From PCC-9228 sp964477525 (lineage in GTDB: Bacteria > Cyanobacteriota > Cyanobacteriia > Cyanobacteriales > PCC-9228), in assembly GCA_964477525.1 (NCBI GenBank), contig CAYZHY010000010.1, positions 1 to 51,879 of the forward strand: 51,879 nucleotides of DNA, written 5' to 3'. Of the stretch, positions 26,777 through 35,045 are shown one piece after another. Each line of letters opens with the position of its first letter. Within the stretch, counting starts at the first letter, position 1. The position numbers and the translations under genes are program-made. The notes under the pieces are model-generated. The model worked only from the letters and a program-made list of their open reading frames with translations. It was not told where the DNA came from and did no database searches.

Positions 26777-26923
26777 CTACAATAAATTCAGTGGGAATTC
26801 CCATCGCTAGCTTCTACGAGGGCCAAATTCCGATTCCCACGAGCCAACATTCAGTTGCTGGCTATTCTCTCGTAGGAACACGGCAATGCGGTGTTGCTTT
26901 GGTTGCTGTTTACGGAATTGTTC

Positions 26924-27319
26924 ATGAGTACTGACAATTTATTTACATTCGTTCAACAGGGATTTCGCGTTACTCTGGGAGCGACGACTTCTTTTGTGGA
27001 AAGCCTGCAAGATTCTCAAAAATGGGATGAAAACGTGCGCAAACTCCAAACTGATTGGGACGGGTTGACCCAGGAATGGGAGAAAAAAGGCGAAGAAACA
27101 GAAACCGAAGCTCGCAATTTTGTAGACTCGGTTCTCAATCAACCCTCAGATTCTCAAAATGGTTCCACGACGGAAACTTCTACTAGTTCGAGTTTGACCA
27201 GCACGACCACCAAAACCGAAGGCGATAACCTGCAAGGGGAATTGCAGGAACTGACGGCTGAAATTGCAGCTTTGCGATCGGAACTAGAAAAAAGTCGTAG
27301 CGAAGGTGAATCAGAGTAA
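26924..27319 (+). CDS. Hypothetical cyanobacterial protein, phasin-like helical
   Basis: A 131-residue acidic protein I cannot name. The N-terminal half (LFTFVQQGFRVTLGATTSFVESLQDSQKWDENV) is amphipathic helix, and the WDGLTQEWEKKGEETETEARNFVDSVL section recalls phasin-like or apolipoprotein-like helices. A Ser/Thr-rich linker (residues 77-100) leads to a C-terminal coiled coil (LQGELQELTAEIAALRSELE). It has no signal peptide. The ATG at 26924 is preferred; the open frame runs 11 codons further up as LLWLLFTELF, which would make a hydrophobic leader. It is followed by a hairpin terminator at 27444-27480. Confidence 0.75.
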   Translation: MSTDNLFTFVQQGFRVTLGATTSFVESLQDSQKWDENVRKLQTDWDGLTQEWEKKGEETETEARNFVDSVLNQPSDSQNGSTTETSTSSSLTSTTTKTEGDNLQGELQELTAEIAALRSELEKSRSEGESE

Positions 27320-27443
27320 GAACGAACATCTTTTGTAGGTCGCGATCGCGCCATGAATTCTTAGGCTATTCGTGGAATCGATGGTGAAATCCTAGATTTT
27401 GCTAAGGTCGAGCGATCGCCTGCCAATAGAGGAACCATAAAAC

Positions 27444-27480
27444 AAACCACCGGAGAAGGCATCAACCTTACCGGTGGTTT
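27444..27480. terminator. Bidirectional intrinsic terminator
   Basis: AAACCACCGG (27444-27453) pairs perfectly with CCGGTGGTTT (27471-27480) across a 17-base loop. The stem has A and T tails on its two sides, so it can end transcripts from both strands. It lies between the convergent phasin-like gene and the DUF4327 gene. Confidence 0.75.
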
Positions 27481-27538
27481 TATATGTTTTGGGAATTGGA
27501 GGTTGTTTTAGAGTATCTTTGCTTTTTCTCGGTTGAAA

Positions 27539-27787
27539 TTAGTCGTTTTCCCACTCTTCATGTCCTAGCAAATCGGCAATGCGATCGCGCAGCAAGTACT
27601 CGCATTCTTCCAGTTCGCATTCTATACAAGCCCATTCCCTGGGAGGGATGAACTTACAGAGAGTATAGATCGGTTGCTGGCGGCTAATTTTCCCTTGATA
27701 GACAAGGCTGCGAGCTTCTTCCTTAATGGCATCAATGGAATAATGTACGTTGTTGTAAGTTTGGGTAGGAACGGTGGTAGTCGTCAT
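27539..27787 (-). CDS. DUF4327 family protein
   Basis: An 82-residue cyanobacteria-specific protein. The DUF4327 pattern is visible as YSIDAIKEEARSLVYQGKIS, then the conserved PIYTLCKFIPPREWACIECELEECEYLLRD-type region (residues about 40-69), with three Cys residues (C44, C54, C58, approximate) and an acidic context. It has no membrane segment. The role is unknown. It is monocistronic, ending near the shared terminator; a promoter would lie in the AT-rich 280 bases before it, where no clear element was found. Confidence 0.9.
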   Translation of the reverse strand: MTTTTVPTQTYNNVHYSIDAIKEEARSLVYQGKISRQQPIYTLCKFIPPREWACIECELEECEYLLRDRIADLLGHEEWEND

Positions 27788-28068
27788 AAAATCTGCTGCC
27801 TTAAAAACGCCCTGCGGTCAATATTCGCGATGGTTGTATCGAGCTCCAACAAATAGCCTGTTTCGCAAGCCAGGCTTTCTGTATTTTTTATAGAGCTTTT
27901 GTAGCTATATATACTGAACTACTCCTATTGTTACCTTAAAAAAAGGCTCGTGACATTAAGATTGTATTAATTTCGATTTCGTTTTGATAATTTGGCCTCA
28001 ACGATGGAAACGGCGAAGCTTGGCTTGGCTTTTTCGGCGAAATATCCGTAAAAACCATCGATAAAGGC

Positions 28069-29682
28069 TTAAGACCCCGCACAGCAAAACAATTTCTCCA
28101 TTAACAAAGCTTGTGCTGGCTGCATCTGCCCAAATGCAAACATTCCCACCGTCTGTTCGGGCAGCATTTCAAACCAGCGATCGCGCAGGTAGGGGCTACC
28201 GTAGATAACCAAAGCTTGCAGTTGGTGGTTGCAGAGCAATTGTAGCAACCAATCATTGACTGCCGGCGAAATTCCTGCCACTCCCCGAAAAGGATTGCCA
28301 CGGGCAAACAACTGCACCAACACCGGTCCCGGCAGCTCCAAACTTGCCATACTGGGTGTAAAGCGATCGCACAGTTGTAATTGGTAGCCCTGTTGTTGTG
28401 GAACGGCGATCGCAGGGGCATGCCCCCTCAAAACCTCTGCCTCCAGTAGGTTGTCTACCACAATGACATTCCACGGGGTCTGATTGCTCGCCGCCGGGGT
28501 CAACGGTAGGTTGTTTCCCTTCTGGCTGGTAGACGCTTCCACCAACGAGCGAGCTGTAGGATGGAACGTTGCCGGCAAATGGGGGATGGGTTCGGCGCTG
28601 TGGTGGAGCTGTGGTTGGGGAACCGTACGGGCCATTTTGCTCTTGGCTTGCCAAATCCGTTCGGTCGAGGCGCGAATCCGTTGTCTGGAAATCCTCCCTG
28701 TCTCCACCGCCTCAACCACTGCCTCAATCGTGGCTTGGGGATCGCTCGGCATCAGCAAAATATCCGCTCCAGCTTCCACCGCCATTACCGCTGCGGTGGC
28801 TGATGTATAGGTATTGGCGATCGCTCCCATGACCAAAGCATCGGTGACGATCAAACCAGAAAAGCCCATTTGCTGGCGGAGTTGCCCCGTGAGAATCGCC
28901 GAGGAGAGCGTAGCGGGATGGCGGTCGTCGAAAGCTGGCACCAATAAGTGAGCCCCCATCACCGCATCTACCCCAGCCGCGATCGCGCTTTCAAAGGGGA
29001 CCCGTTCCACTTGTTGCCAGCGTTTTTGGCTGTGGGGAATTGTGGGCAAGCTGAAATGGGAATCCACACTGGTATCTCCATGACCGGGAAAATGTTTGGC
29101 AGCATTTAAAACCGGATGTTCTTGGCTGCCGCGAATAAATTCTTTCGTGAGTTCGCCGACCACTTCTGGGGTATCGCCAAAAGCACGTACGTTAATCACC
29201 GGATTTTGGGGATTGTTATTGACATCCACCACCGGTGCTAAAATCCAGTTGATGCCCACAGCTAGCGCCTCGCGAGCTGCAATCTCGCCCATTTCCCAAG
29301 CATAGCGACGAGCTGCTGAAAAATCCTGATGGGCAACTTCTGCGATCGCCATGGGAGGGGGAAACCAAGTAGCTCCTGCAAACCGCTGCCCCACCCCTTC
29401 TTCTACATCTGCCGCTACGAATAGGGGAATTTGACTCCAAGACTGCAATTGCTGCGATCGCATCCGAATTTCCGCCGCCGTACCGCCCAAAAGAATGACA
29501 CCACCAATCCCCCATTCCGCAATCCATTCGCGAAGGGTTGACTGCGGTGGTTCCCAAGCGGGATATTCAATTTGAACGTCAAACAGGTGGCCCGAGGCGC
29601 GTACAACCACCATCTGAGCCACCTGTTGTGCCAACGATAAAGAATCGATCGCTGGTAGAGAGGATGGAGAGGAATAGCCCAT
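28069..29682 (-). CDS. nagZ: Glycoside hydrolase family 3 beta-N-acetylhexosaminidase (NagZ-like)
   Basis: A 537-residue GH3 enzyme. The N-terminal barrel has the NagZ signature KHFPGHGDTSVDSH (residues 196-209), including the Asp-His catalytic dyad on the mobile loop, and the nucleophile Asp in GLIVTDALVMGAI (about residue 290). It removes N-acetylglucosamine from muropeptides during wall recycling. After the barrel (residue 350 on) is an additional domain of about 190 residues, including VIVVDNLLEAEVLRG and LVIYGSPYLRDRW, resembling the C-terminal GH3 part of longer, Bacillus-type enzymes. It has no signal peptide, so it is cytosolic. It is the last gene of the tlyA-DUF751-rbfA-nagZ group, 14 bases after rbfA. 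Confidence 0.9.
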   Translation of the reverse strand: MGYSSPSSLPAIDSLSLAQQVAQMVVVRASGHLFDVQIEYPAWEPPQSTLREWIAEWGIGGVILLGGTAAEIRMRSQQLQSWSQIPLFVAADVEEGVGQRFAGATWFPPPMAIAEVAHQDFSAARRYAWEMGEIAAREALAVGINWILAPVVDVNNNPQNPVINVRAFGDTPEVVGELTKEFIRGSQEHPVLNAAKHFPGHGDTSVDSHFSLPTIPHSQKRWQQVERVPFESAIAAGVDAVMGAHLLVPAFDDRHPATLSSAILTGQLRQQMGFSGLIVTDALVMGAIANTYTSATAAVMAVEAGADILLMPSDPQATIEAVVEAVETGRISRQRIRASTERIWQAKSKMARTVPQPQLHHSAEPIPHLPATFHPTARSLVEASTSQKGNNLPLTPAASNQTPWNVIVVDNLLEAEVLRGHAPAIAVPQQQGYQLQLCDRFTPSMASLELPGPVLVQLFARGNPFRGVAGISPAVNDWLLQLLCNHQLQALVIYGSPYLRDRWFEMLPEQTVGMFAFGQMQPAQALLMEKLFCCAGS

Positions 29683-29696
29683 TATCTCTATTTTAC

Positions 29697-30116
29697 TTAT
29701 TCCCCGCTTTCCGAGCTAGGTTGTTCGGTGTCTGTTTCCTGGGATACTGACTCCTTTTCCTGACGCTCTTTTTGGAGACGATTGATAAGAGAAAGCACTT
29801 GCGTCCCGCGTTCGATGGAACGGTCTTCGATAAATCGAACTTCGGGCGTACGGCGCAAACGAACGCGATGGCCTAACTCGCTACGTACAAATCCGGTAGC
29901 AGCTTTTAACCCCTCCATGGTTTCTTCACGAGCTGCATCGGTGCCGTAGATACTAACAAAGATTTTGGCGTGTTGTAGGTCTTTGGAGACATCCACAGCC
30001 GTAATGCTCACCATTCCTGCTCCCACGCGATCGTCTTTGATGTCGTTGAGCAGCATTTGGCTGATTTCTTGTTTGATAAGCGAAGCTACACGAGCAACGC
30101 GACGATTGGTAGCCAT
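29697..30116 (-). CDS. rbfA: Ribosome-binding factor A
   Basis: A 139-residue 30S maturation factor with a KH-type fold; it helps 16S rRNA 5' end processing and is needed for growth in the cold. Family markers are RVASLIKQEISQMLLNDIKD, ITAVDVSKDLQHAKIFVSIY and the RRTPEVRFIEDRSIERG strand. The last 25 residues form an acidic tail beyond the core. The start ATG at 30116 begins MATNRRVARV, as expected. It lies 42 bases after the DUF751 gene and 14 before nagZ, an arrangement I believe is conserved in cyanobacteria. Confidence 0.96.
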   Translation of the reverse strand: MATNRRVARVASLIKQEISQMLLNDIKDDRVGAGMVSITAVDVSKDLQHAKIFVSIYGTDAAREETMEGLKAATGFVRSELGHRVRLRRTPEVRFIEDRSIERGTQVLSLINRLQKERQEKESVSQETDTEQPSSESGE

Positions 30117-30158
30117 GGTTATAAAAGATACGAACGCGAACGAATGAAAAAATGCTTG

Positions 30159-30374
30159 TCAAACAGGCGGCTGAGCTTCGTGCAAGCCCAGCATAGCAGC
30201 TAGAGTAAAGTAGAGAAAGACCATACTCGATACAAGAAACCCGACCAGCGCTACCGCACTCACTGGATTTCTCAACAGTGGTTTTAACCAACCAAAAAAG
30301 GCAAAAAAGATTCCTAAAACGATGGTAATAAAGTAGCGCGGGTAGCGAGAAACGTTAGCCCAAAAATCATTCAT
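30159..30374 (-). CDS. DUF751 / Ycf33-like small membrane protein
   Basis: A 71-residue protein with two hydrophobic helices (YFITIVLGIFFAFFGWL, then VALVGFLVSSMVFLYFTLAAML), separated by PLLRNPVS. It matches DUF751, the family of the plastid-encoded Ycf33 protein, found in cyanobacteria and algae; its role is unknown. The N-terminus MNDFWANVSRYPRY is typical. It sits directly upstream of rbfA on the same strand, 42 bases apart. Confidence 0.9.
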   Translation of the reverse strand: MNDFWANVSRYPRYFITIVLGIFFAFFGWLKPLLRNPVSAVALVGFLVSSMVFLYFTLAAMLGLHEAQPPV

Positions 30375-30461
30375 GGTTCCAAACCAAGGGTAATCGTGCA
30401 GGAGCTTTGAGAGATTTGAGTCCTTTCTTAACTGTTAACATTTTTGAGGGAGGAAAACAAC

Positions 30462-31295
30462 CTAATTTTCTGAATGTTTGGCTGTGGCTTTGGTTGAGGT
30501 AGCGGTAATTTTTTGCAATTCGACCAAATCGAAGGTTTTGGCGGCCGGTTCTAGATTGACCCAAAGCAGGTATTCTACGTTTCCCGCCGGTCCGGTGATG
30601 GGAGAAGGGATAACGCCCTGACTGTTCCATCCTAGCGCATTGGCAGCGGCCATAACTTGGGCGATCGCTTCGGCCTGGTCGCGATGGTGACGTACTACGC
30701 CTTTTTTACCTACGCTGGAGCGACCCACTTCAAACTGCGGTTTCACCAACAAAATCACATCTCGTGGGGGTTGCAACAGTTCCCACAACGCCGGCAATAC
30801 CTTAGTCAGCGAAATAAACGATACGTCGACAACCCCCAAATCGGGAATTTCCGCGCCAGGTTCGTACAATTGTTCGGCAGCGAGATGTCGCAGGTTGGTC
30901 CGTTCTCGTAACACCAGCCTGGGGTCGTTGCGCAATTTCCACGCTACCTGACCGTAGCCAACATCAATGCCATATACTTTTCGCGCCCCATTTTGGAAAA
31001 GACAATCGGTGAACCCGCCAGTGGAAATACCGCCATCCAAGCATACGCGATTGGCAACCACGATGGGAAATGTTTCTAAAGCAGCAGCTAGTTTTTCTCC
31101 CCCTCTCGAAACATAGGGTGCGCGCGGTTTGAGATGAATTTCAGCCGCCACAGGAACTTCCGTTCCGGGTTTATCAATGATTTCCTGCGACACCATTACT
31201 TCGCCAGCTCGAATGTAACGCTGCGCTTGCTGTCGCGACGTACACAAATTGCGCTCTACCAGGAGAACATCCAATCGTTTTTTATCCTTCGCCAT
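30462..31295 (-). CDS. tlyA: TlyA family rRNA 2'-O-methyltransferase
   Basis: A 277-residue protein with an N-terminal S4 RNA-binding domain (RLDVLLVERNLCTSRQQAQR then YIRAGEVMVSQ, residues about 7-40) and a FtsJ-like SAM methyltransferase domain. The SAM loop is LDGGISTGGFTDCLF, with an acidic partner at GIDVGYGQ, and a Lys-Asp-Lys-Glu type active site is suggested by VSFISLT and LVKPQFEV. TlyA methylates cytidine 2'-OH in 16S and 23S rRNA. The ATG at 31295 (MAKDKKRLDV) is preferred over the longer frame that starts 16 codons earlier. It is 87 bases upstream of DUF751, so likely part of the same transcript. Confidence 0.93.
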   Translation of the reverse strand: MAKDKKRLDVLLVERNLCTSRQQAQRYIRAGEVMVSQEIIDKPGTEVPVAAEIHLKPRAPYVSRGGEKLAAALETFPIVVANRVCLDGGISTGGFTDCLFQNGARKVYGIDVGYGQVAWKLRNDPRLVLRERTNLRHLAAEQLYEPGAEIPDLGVVDVSFISLTKVLPALWELLQPPRDVILLVKPQFEVGRSSVGKKGVVRHHRDQAEAIAQVMAAANALGWNSQGVIPSPITGPAGNVEYLLWVNLEPAAKTFDLVELQKITATSTKATAKHSEN

Positions 31296-31769
31296 GCCAT
31301 TTCCATCCCAACGGTCGGGATTGAGAAGCGTTTCAGCCCCCATTTTATGTTAGATCGTTCTGTTTGGCTGCAATACCCAATGGTTGTCTATGAAAAATCG
31401 AACAACTTGGGGATAGTTTCTTTTTTAGAAAACCGATTTGCCAGCTTTACGCTCGAAATTCAAGCTGTTTTCTTACATGGCTTTTTATATGGGTAGCAAA
31501 ACTATGTTGGTAGGGACCAATTGACTGGTATCGCAAAATACGTTTTCAGGAAAAATAGCATGGTGTTGTTTCTATCGCCTGCCTTTTATTTGCTAAAATA
31601 ATTTTACTTGTCATATTATTTCCAAGACAAACGAAAAGTAGATTTTAGTTTGATAATGCTTTCCAAAAACAAAAATAGCAATTTTTTGGAAGTTAACGGA
31701 AATGGTATTTAGCTAAAATAAAAAGCAAAAAAAAAGACATTATTTTGTATTCGTCGTTGGAGATCGAGT
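31296..31769. other. AT-rich intergenic region upstream of the K+ channel gene
   Basis: About 475 bases, strongly AT-rich toward the channel gene, with runs of A and T. It separates the divergent tlyA and channel genes and must contain both promoters; no firm promoter pair was found. Short open frames here are not convincing. Confidence 0.5.
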
Positions 31770-32621
31770 ATGTATTTTCGACGTAAAAGGCAAATTTTTC
31801 AAATATTAGAAGCCAATCACCCCCAGGCAGCTAGCCGTTGGTTTGATATGTTTCTAATGGGGTTAATTTTTTTGAATATATTCTTTGTTATTATTGGAAC
31901 TGTAGACAGCATTGCCCGTCAATACGATTTCCTCCTAAAAGGTTTTGAAATATTTTCAGTAATCTTTTTTACAGCCGAATATATTTTACGGGTTTGGAGT
32001 TGTACTCTTTACCATCAATATGCCCATCCCATTTGGGGAAGAATTCGATATATTTTGACGCCGCTAGCTATTATTGATTTGCTGGCGATCGCGCCTTTCT
32101 ACCTACCACTTTTGTTCCCAGATTTGCGATTTTTGCGTGCCATTCGCCTGTTTCGGCTGTTTCGATTGCTAAAAATGGGTCGCTACTCCCAAACCCTCAA
32201 AGGATTGGTGCGGGTTCTCAAAGCCAAACGGGAAGATCTGGTGATTAGCTTTTTTACCATTTTCATTTTGCTAGTTTTTTCGTCAAGTTTAATTTATTTT
32301 ATAGAACACGAAGTCCAACCGGAAGCCTTTCCCAATATTCCCGCTTCCATGTGGTGGGGGGTGGTGACGCTAACCACCGTTGGCTATGGCGATGTTTATC
32401 CGATTACTCCTATTGGTAAGGTATTGGGAGCAGCTTTAGCGATTTTAGGTATTGGCATTTTTGCTTTACCAGCTGGTATTTTGGCTTCGGGATTTGCTGA
32501 AGAACTGGAAAAAAGACAGAAACGCCGTTCTCGTTCCCAACAAGTCGTAACTGAAAAAATTTGCCCCCATTGCGGACAAAGATTAGATGTACCACCCAAA
32601 AACACCCAACATGGAGAGTGA
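31770..32621 (+). CDS. Voltage-gated potassium channel subunit (6-TM ion transporter)
   Basis: A 283-residue six-helix channel subunit. The voltage-sensor S4 is RFLRAIRLFRLFRLLK (about residues 120-135), with Arg at every third position, and the pore loop carries TLTTVGYGDVYP (selectivity filter TVGYGD at 203-208). S5 and S6 flank it (FFTIFILLVFSSSLIYF; ALAILGIGIFALPAGIL). The short cytosolic C-terminus has CPHCGQRLDV, a CxxC half zinc knuckle that could mediate tetramer assembly or redox sensing. It forms a homotetrameric K+ channel in the plasma membrane by family analogy. The 3' end overlaps the ureD start. It begins at an ATG after a purine-rich GGAGATCGAGT. Confidence 0.93.
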   Translation: MYFRRKRQIFQILEANHPQAASRWFDMFLMGLIFLNIFFVIIGTVDSIARQYDFLLKGFEIFSVIFFTAEYILRVWSCTLYHQYAHPIWGRIRYILTPLAIIDLLAIAPFYLPLLFPDLRFLRAIRLFRLFRLLKMGRYSQTLKGLVRVLKAKREDLVISFFTIFILLVFSSSLIYFIEHEVQPEAFPNIPASMWWGVVTLTTVGYGDVYPITPIGKVLGAALAILGIGIFALPAGILASGFAEELEKRQKRRSRSQQVVTEKICPHCGQRLDVPPKNTQHGE

Positions 32622-33462
32622 AGAAAATCCTTCAAACAGCACAGCCAACAGTTGGCATGGCAAGTTACAGCTAACCTACGTTTGCCACCAGCAAACCACG
32701 CAAATTCAATACGATCGCGTACAAGCCCCTTTAAAAATCCAACGCCCTTTTTACCCCGAAGGTCCAGAGGTTTGCCATACAATGGCGTTACATACGGCTG
32801 GTGGTATAGTGGGTGGCGATCGCTTATCTCAAGATATTCTTCTCCAACCACAAGCGCAGGTTTTATTCACAACTGCAGCTGCTAGCAAAGCGTACCGCAG
32901 CCAAGGTGCGATCGCTCGCCAACAGGTACGTTTGCAGGTCCAATCGGGTGCCCATTTAGAGTGGTTTCCCCAAGAAACCATTGCCTTTAGCGGTGCCCAC
33001 TACCATCAGGATATACGGGTAGAACTGGAACCGGAAGCCACGTGGCTGGCATGGGATATTACCCGTTTCGGTCGTTCTGCCAGGGGAGAACGGTTCGAAC
33101 GGGGCAGTTGGCGATCGCATATGGAAGTTTGGCAGGGGCAACATCCCCTCTGGATCGACCGACAGTGTTTAATTGGCGGTAGCCCCATGTTAGACAGTCT
33201 CAGCGGTTTGGCTGGTCAATCCGTCATCGCCACGTTGGTCTGGTTGGGGCAACCCGTATGTTCGGATTTGGTTGCCAAAAGTCGCAATTTATATTCATCT
33301 CATGAGGGAGAAATCGGCGTTACCCGTTTGCCTGTGGGTATGTTGTGTCGCTATCGAGGCCATGCCACCGTAGAAGCCAAACGTTGGTTTGTGGCGGTAT
33401 GGGATTTGCTGCGTCAAACTTTTCGCCAGCGCCCGGCTTGTTCTCCCAGGGGGTGGATGTAG
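32611..33462 (+). CDS. ureD: Urease accessory protein UreD
   Basis: A 283-residue UreD, the scaffold that binds apo-urease and, with UreF and UreG, loads nickel. Markers are LQLTYVCHQQTTQIQYDR, the RPFYPEGPEVCHTMALHTAG block, GGDRLSQDI, TTAAASKAYRSQGAIARQ and LEWFPQETIAFSGAHY; the C-terminus keeps the usual ACxPRxW (ACSPRGW). The ATG at 32611 overlaps the last 11 bases of the K+ channel gene; an alternative at 32587 overlaps more. A purine-rich tandem repeat begins two bases after the stop, and no ureA, ureB or ureC follows; an SDR gene does. The urease structural genes are therefore not beside ureD in this window. Confidence 0.94.
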   Translation: MESEENPSNSTANSWHGKLQLTYVCHQQTTQIQYDRVQAPLKIQRPFYPEGPEVCHTMALHTAGGIVGGDRLSQDILLQPQAQVLFTTAAASKAYRSQGAIARQQVRLQVQSGAHLEWFPQETIAFSGAHYHQDIRVELEPEATWLAWDITRFGRSARGERFERGSWRSHMEVWQGQHPLWIDRQCLIGGSPMLDSLSGLAGQSVIATLVWLGQPVCSDLVAKSRNLYSSHEGEIGVTRLPVGMLCRYRGHATVEAKRWFVAVWDLLRQTFRQRPACSPRGWM

Positions 33463-33463
33463 G

Positions 33464-33517
33464 GGAGGAGTGGGAAGAGGGGGAGGAGTGGGATGAGGGG
33501 GAGGAGTGGGAGGAAGA
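33464..33517. repeat. G-rich tandem repeat, period 18
   Basis: Three near-identical 18-base units of the form GGAGGAGTGGGAAGAGGG, starting at 33464, 33482 and 33500, with single substitutions between units. It begins just after the ureD stop codon at 33460-33462. The motif family (GGA/GGG with period a multiple of nine) matches the repeat at 8491-8598. Confidence 0.85.
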
Positions 33518-33595
33518 TTGTCGTCTTATAGCATAAATTTTATATAAAATAAGTTACAATTTGTTAAGGAAACAAAAGATTCAACGATAACTGCT

Positions 33596-34390
33596 ATGGC
33601 AACTGCACTCATTACAGGGGCTTCCGGTGGTATTGGTGCCACCTTTGCTAGGGAACTGGCAAAACGCAAATACAATTTATTTTTGGTTGCCCGTTCTCAG
33701 GAAAAATTACAAAAGCTAGCGCAACAACTTCAAGACCAACATAAAATTCAAACGGATATTTTGGTTCAGGATTTATCCGTTCCTGGGGCTGCTGCCAATG
33801 TATTTCAAGCTACTAGCGATCGCGGTTTTTCCGTAGATATTTTAATCAATAACGCTGGATTTGGGGATTATGGGGGGTTTAGCGATCGCTCGTTAGAACG
33901 GCAAACCCAAATGGTTCAACTCAACGTAATGGCGTTGATGGAACTTACCCATTTTTACCTTCCCCACATGCGCCAACAGCGTTCCGGTAGCATTATCAAC
34001 TTATCTTCCATCGCTGGCTTTCAACCCATTCCTTACATGTCGGTTTACGCTGCTACCAAATCCTTCGTTTTAAGCTTCAGCGAATCCTTATGGGCAGAAA
34101 ACCGAGACTACGGTGTTTACGTACAAGCCCTATGCCCGGGTCCCACACAAACGAATTTCTTCCGCAGGGCGGAGTTTCCTGGGGCGGAAGGTGGCCAAAC
34201 CAACATGGATAATGGCGCTTCTCCAGAAGATATCGTTCGAGAATCGTTCAAAGCCATGGCAAAAAGCCAACCTACTGTGGTCGCGGGAGGTTTCAACAAT
34301 CACCTCATTACCACATTGCCACGCTTTTTCCCTCGGGAAACTGTTGTGGGATTGGTGGAAAAACAATTTCGCAAGATGGCAGAAGGCTAG
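33596..34390 (+). CDS. Short-chain dehydrogenase/reductase
   Basis: A 264-residue classical SDR. The cofactor motif TGASGGIGATFARELAKR (about residues 7-24) has the TGxxxGIG loop; DILINNAGFGDYG carries NNAG; the catalytic Ser is in SIINLSSIAGFQP, and YAATK is the Tyr-Lys pair. The Arg-Ser after strand 2 (VARSQEKL) suggests NADPH use. The C-terminal part (VGLVEKQFRKM) is hydrophobic/basic and may bring it to a membrane. Substrate unknown; members of this subgroup (YqjQ/DltE-like) include dehydrogenases of uncertain function. It converges on atpC, 5 bases apart. Confidence 0.92.
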   Translation: MATALITGASGGIGATFARELAKRKYNLFLVARSQEKLQKLAQQLQDQHKIQTDILVQDLSVPGAAANVFQATSDRGFSVDILINNAGFGDYGGFSDRSLERQTQMVQLNVMALMELTHFYLPHMRQQRSGSIINLSSIAGFQPIPYMSVYAATKSFVLSFSESLWAENRDYGVYVQALCPGPTQTNFFRRAEFPGAEGGQTNMDNGASPEDIVRESFKAMAKSQPTVVAGGFNNHLITTLPRFFPRETVVGLVEKQFRKMAEG

Positions 34391-34395
34391 CTGTT

Positions 34396-34803
34396 TTAGG
34401 TAGCAACCACGCCACCTGCTGCTTTCAAGCGGGCTTTTGCTTTTCGGATGGTAGCGCGGGCGCGATATCGTTCGCTGCTGTTGCTGGCATGTTCCAATTG
34501 GTTTTGGGCTGTTTCTAAATCCGCTTGGGCTGCTGTTCGATCGACTTGTTCGCCCAATTGCGACCCGTGAGACAGCAGCAAAATCTCATCATTTTCAATT
34601 TGGGCAAATCCACCCATCACACAAATGGAAATTTGGCGAGAATCGCTGCGAACGATCGTGACACCGACATCGATGGAAGTGGTCATGGAAACGTGACCGG
34701 GAAGGATACCCATTTCGCCGCTGGGGATGGGTATGGTCACTGAGTCGGCAGAACCTTCCCAAGTAATGCCATCGGGGGCAATAACACGAACGCTTAAAGA
34801 CAT
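34396..34803 (-). CDS. atpC: F1 ATP synthase epsilon subunit
   Basis: A 135-residue epsilon subunit of the F-type ATP synthase, the inhibitory and rotor-coupling part of F1. The N-terminal beta barrel has MSLSVRVIAPDGITWEGSAD, IPSGEMGILPGHVSM (the ILPGH-type loop) and CVMGGFAQIENDEILLL, and the C-terminal helical hairpin is QADLETAQNQLE to RATIRKAKARLKAAGG. In most cyanobacteria atpC follows atpB; here the next upstream gene on this strand is a serpin, 242 bases away, and atpB is not in the window. The helical C-terminus is complete, so the protein should function. Confidence 0.95.
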   Translation of the reverse strand: MSLSVRVIAPDGITWEGSADSVTIPIPSGEMGILPGHVSMTTSIDVGVTIVRSDSRQISICVMGGFAQIENDEILLLSHGSQLGEQVDRTAAQADLETAQNQLEHASNSSERYRARATIRKAKARLKAAGGVVAT

Positions 34804-35045
34804 ACAAAATTCTGTAATGAAAACAACAATTTCCGAAAAAAAGTTAAAAATTTTAAGCTCTGGATAGCCAGACGAATTGTTGTGTCAATATTCAACTCTA
34901 TCCTATAGCGAAATTTCTGAAAAAGGAACCGGTAAAAATTTGAAACTTGGTATGGATTTCCGAAATATGGGATAGGGATAGGAAAATGTTATGGTTTGAT
35001 TTTTTTGACAGGAAAGTCTATTGAAATTGGCGATGCGAATCTAGT

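Noticed and set aside
27855..27890. AGCCTG/CAGGCT hairpin followed by T-rich sequence
   Set aside because: It resembles a terminator on the plus strand, but no plus-strand gene ends nearby; the gene upstream already has a better terminator at 27444-27480.
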